6,134 nucleotides of DNA from Candidatus Saccharimonadota bacterium (GTDB taxonomy: Bacteria > Patescibacteriota > Saccharimonadia > Saccharimonadales > Saccharimonadaceae), in assembly GCA_017652715.1 (NCBI GenBank), contig JAGCAL010000037.1, forward strand, positions 1 through 6,134, written 5' to 3'. The number at the start of each line of letters is the position of its first letter. Within the stretch, counting starts at the first letter, position 1. Under the pieces are notes generated by a model. It was not told the origin of the DNA, searched no databases, and saw nothing but the letters and a program-made list of their open reading frames with translations. The position numbers and the translations under genes are program-made. Of the stretch, positions 5,716 through 6,134 are shown piece by piece.

Positions 5716-6134
5716 ATGGCTAAAACATCAAACAATAAAAACCTCATCATCGGCATCTGCGCTGCAGTAGTCGCGGTAATCGTTATAGTGGTTGCTATTA
5801 TATTAGGTATTCGTGGCGGCGGACTCAATGATTCCTACTTTGTTTCCGACGGCGCTAAACTAGTTATCAGTCTAGACGATTCTTATAGCGAAGAAGATGA
5901 GTATTCTCCCCGAAAAATACATGAAGTATATACATACAGTGGCGAAAACATAACTGGCCAAAAAACCTACTATGTCTACGATAATCCAGAAGAAGCTAAA
6001 GCTGCTCTCGATTATTATATCGCCAATCAAATGGGTGAATATTATAAAGACATTTCCCAAGACGGAAAGTATGTTATTTTCGAAGCCAAAGAAGCTAACT
6101 ATGAAGGAATGACCGTCTCAGACGTCAAACAGCA
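5716..6134 (+). CDS. Single-pass membrane protein of unknown function, C-terminus cut by window edge
   Basis: 139 codons are visible with no stop. The protein begins with a short polar, lysine-containing stretch (MAKTSNNKN), then one strongly hydrophobic helix at about residues 10-32, then RGGG and a soluble acidic, tyrosine-rich region. The lysines before the helix suggest an N-in orientation with the rest outside the cell. C15 is not in a lipobox, because the residue before it is Ile, so this is a membrane anchor or uncleaved signal rather than a lipoprotein. I recognise no domain. The outer part looks like a mixed fold (YTYSGENITGQKTYYVY, then a helix at PEEAKAALDYYIANQM). The start is fixed by the Shine-Dalgarno; an upstream in-frame ATG at 5689 runs into TAA after three codons. 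That it is a real gene is very likely; its function is unknown. Confidence 0.85.
   Translation, partial: MAKTSNNKNLIIGICAAVVAVIVIVVAIILGIRGGGLNDSYFVSDGAKLVISLDDSYSEEDEYSPRKIHEVYTYSGENITGQKTYYVYDNPEEAKAALDYYIANQMGEYYKDISQDGKYVIFEAKEANYEGMTVSDVKQ

Noticed and set aside
5872..6060. Minus-strand hydrophobic open frame of 62 codons
   Set aside because: It lies antisense to the anchored protein, which has a good Shine-Dalgarno and promoter; the hydrophobicity comes from complementing acidic and lysine codons.
1..6134. Recoded stop codon (TGA as Gly, as in Gracilibacteria and SR1)
   Set aside because: All recognised proteins read through fully conserved motifs with no internal TGA, and the three visible stops are TAA, TAA and TAG, so the standard code suffices.

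Overview
This AT-rich window looks like part of a small, compact bacterial chromosome, most likely from the Candidate Phyla Radiation (Patescibacteria) and plausibly Saccharibacteria. The lineage is an inference. It rests on very tight gene packing, -10 boxes placed 4 to 7 bases before start codons (leaderless mRNAs), a single-chain alpha2-type glycyl-tRNA synthetase, and a short membrane-anchored protein of a style common in that group. The standard code (table 11) reads all genes without internal stops.

Layout, left to right: (1) 1-711, minus strand: the N-terminal 237 codons of an integral-membrane acyltransferase of family 3 (OafA/YrhL type), cut by the window edge. (2) 712-800: a short divergent promoter region. 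(3) 801-956, plus strand: tRNA-Lys(UUU) and tRNA-Val(GAC), two bases apart, both with encoded CCA, followed by an intrinsic terminator at 958-995. (4) 996-1141: a highly palindromic non-coding block that ends in an exact 21-base copy of the 3' end of tRNA-Val. A second hairpin terminator follows at 1142-1174, in the same position relative to that copy as the first terminator is to the real tRNA. This is the most unusual part of the window. (5) 1193-2521, plus strand: hisS. (6) 2518-4299, minus strand: a complete ABC exporter half-transporter, convergent with hisS and sharing a TTAA that holds both stop codons. (7) 4300-4320: a 21-base divergent promoter whose core is a perfect palindrome carrying TATAAT on both strands. 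(8) 4321-5673, plus strand: glyS, 450 aa. (9) 5716-6134, plus strand: the start of a single-pass membrane protein of unknown function. It is the only gene here with a clear Shine-Dalgarno sequence.

Functionally, tRNA-Lys, tRNA-Val, HisRS and GlyRS are translation genes. The acyltransferase, the exporter and the last protein belong to the cell envelope. No phage gene, transposase, CRISPR array or toxin-antitoxin pair is visible. The tRNA-tail duplication around 938-1141 could be the scar of a lost integrative element, a small mobile palindrome, or a structured RNA; the sequence alone does not decide between them.
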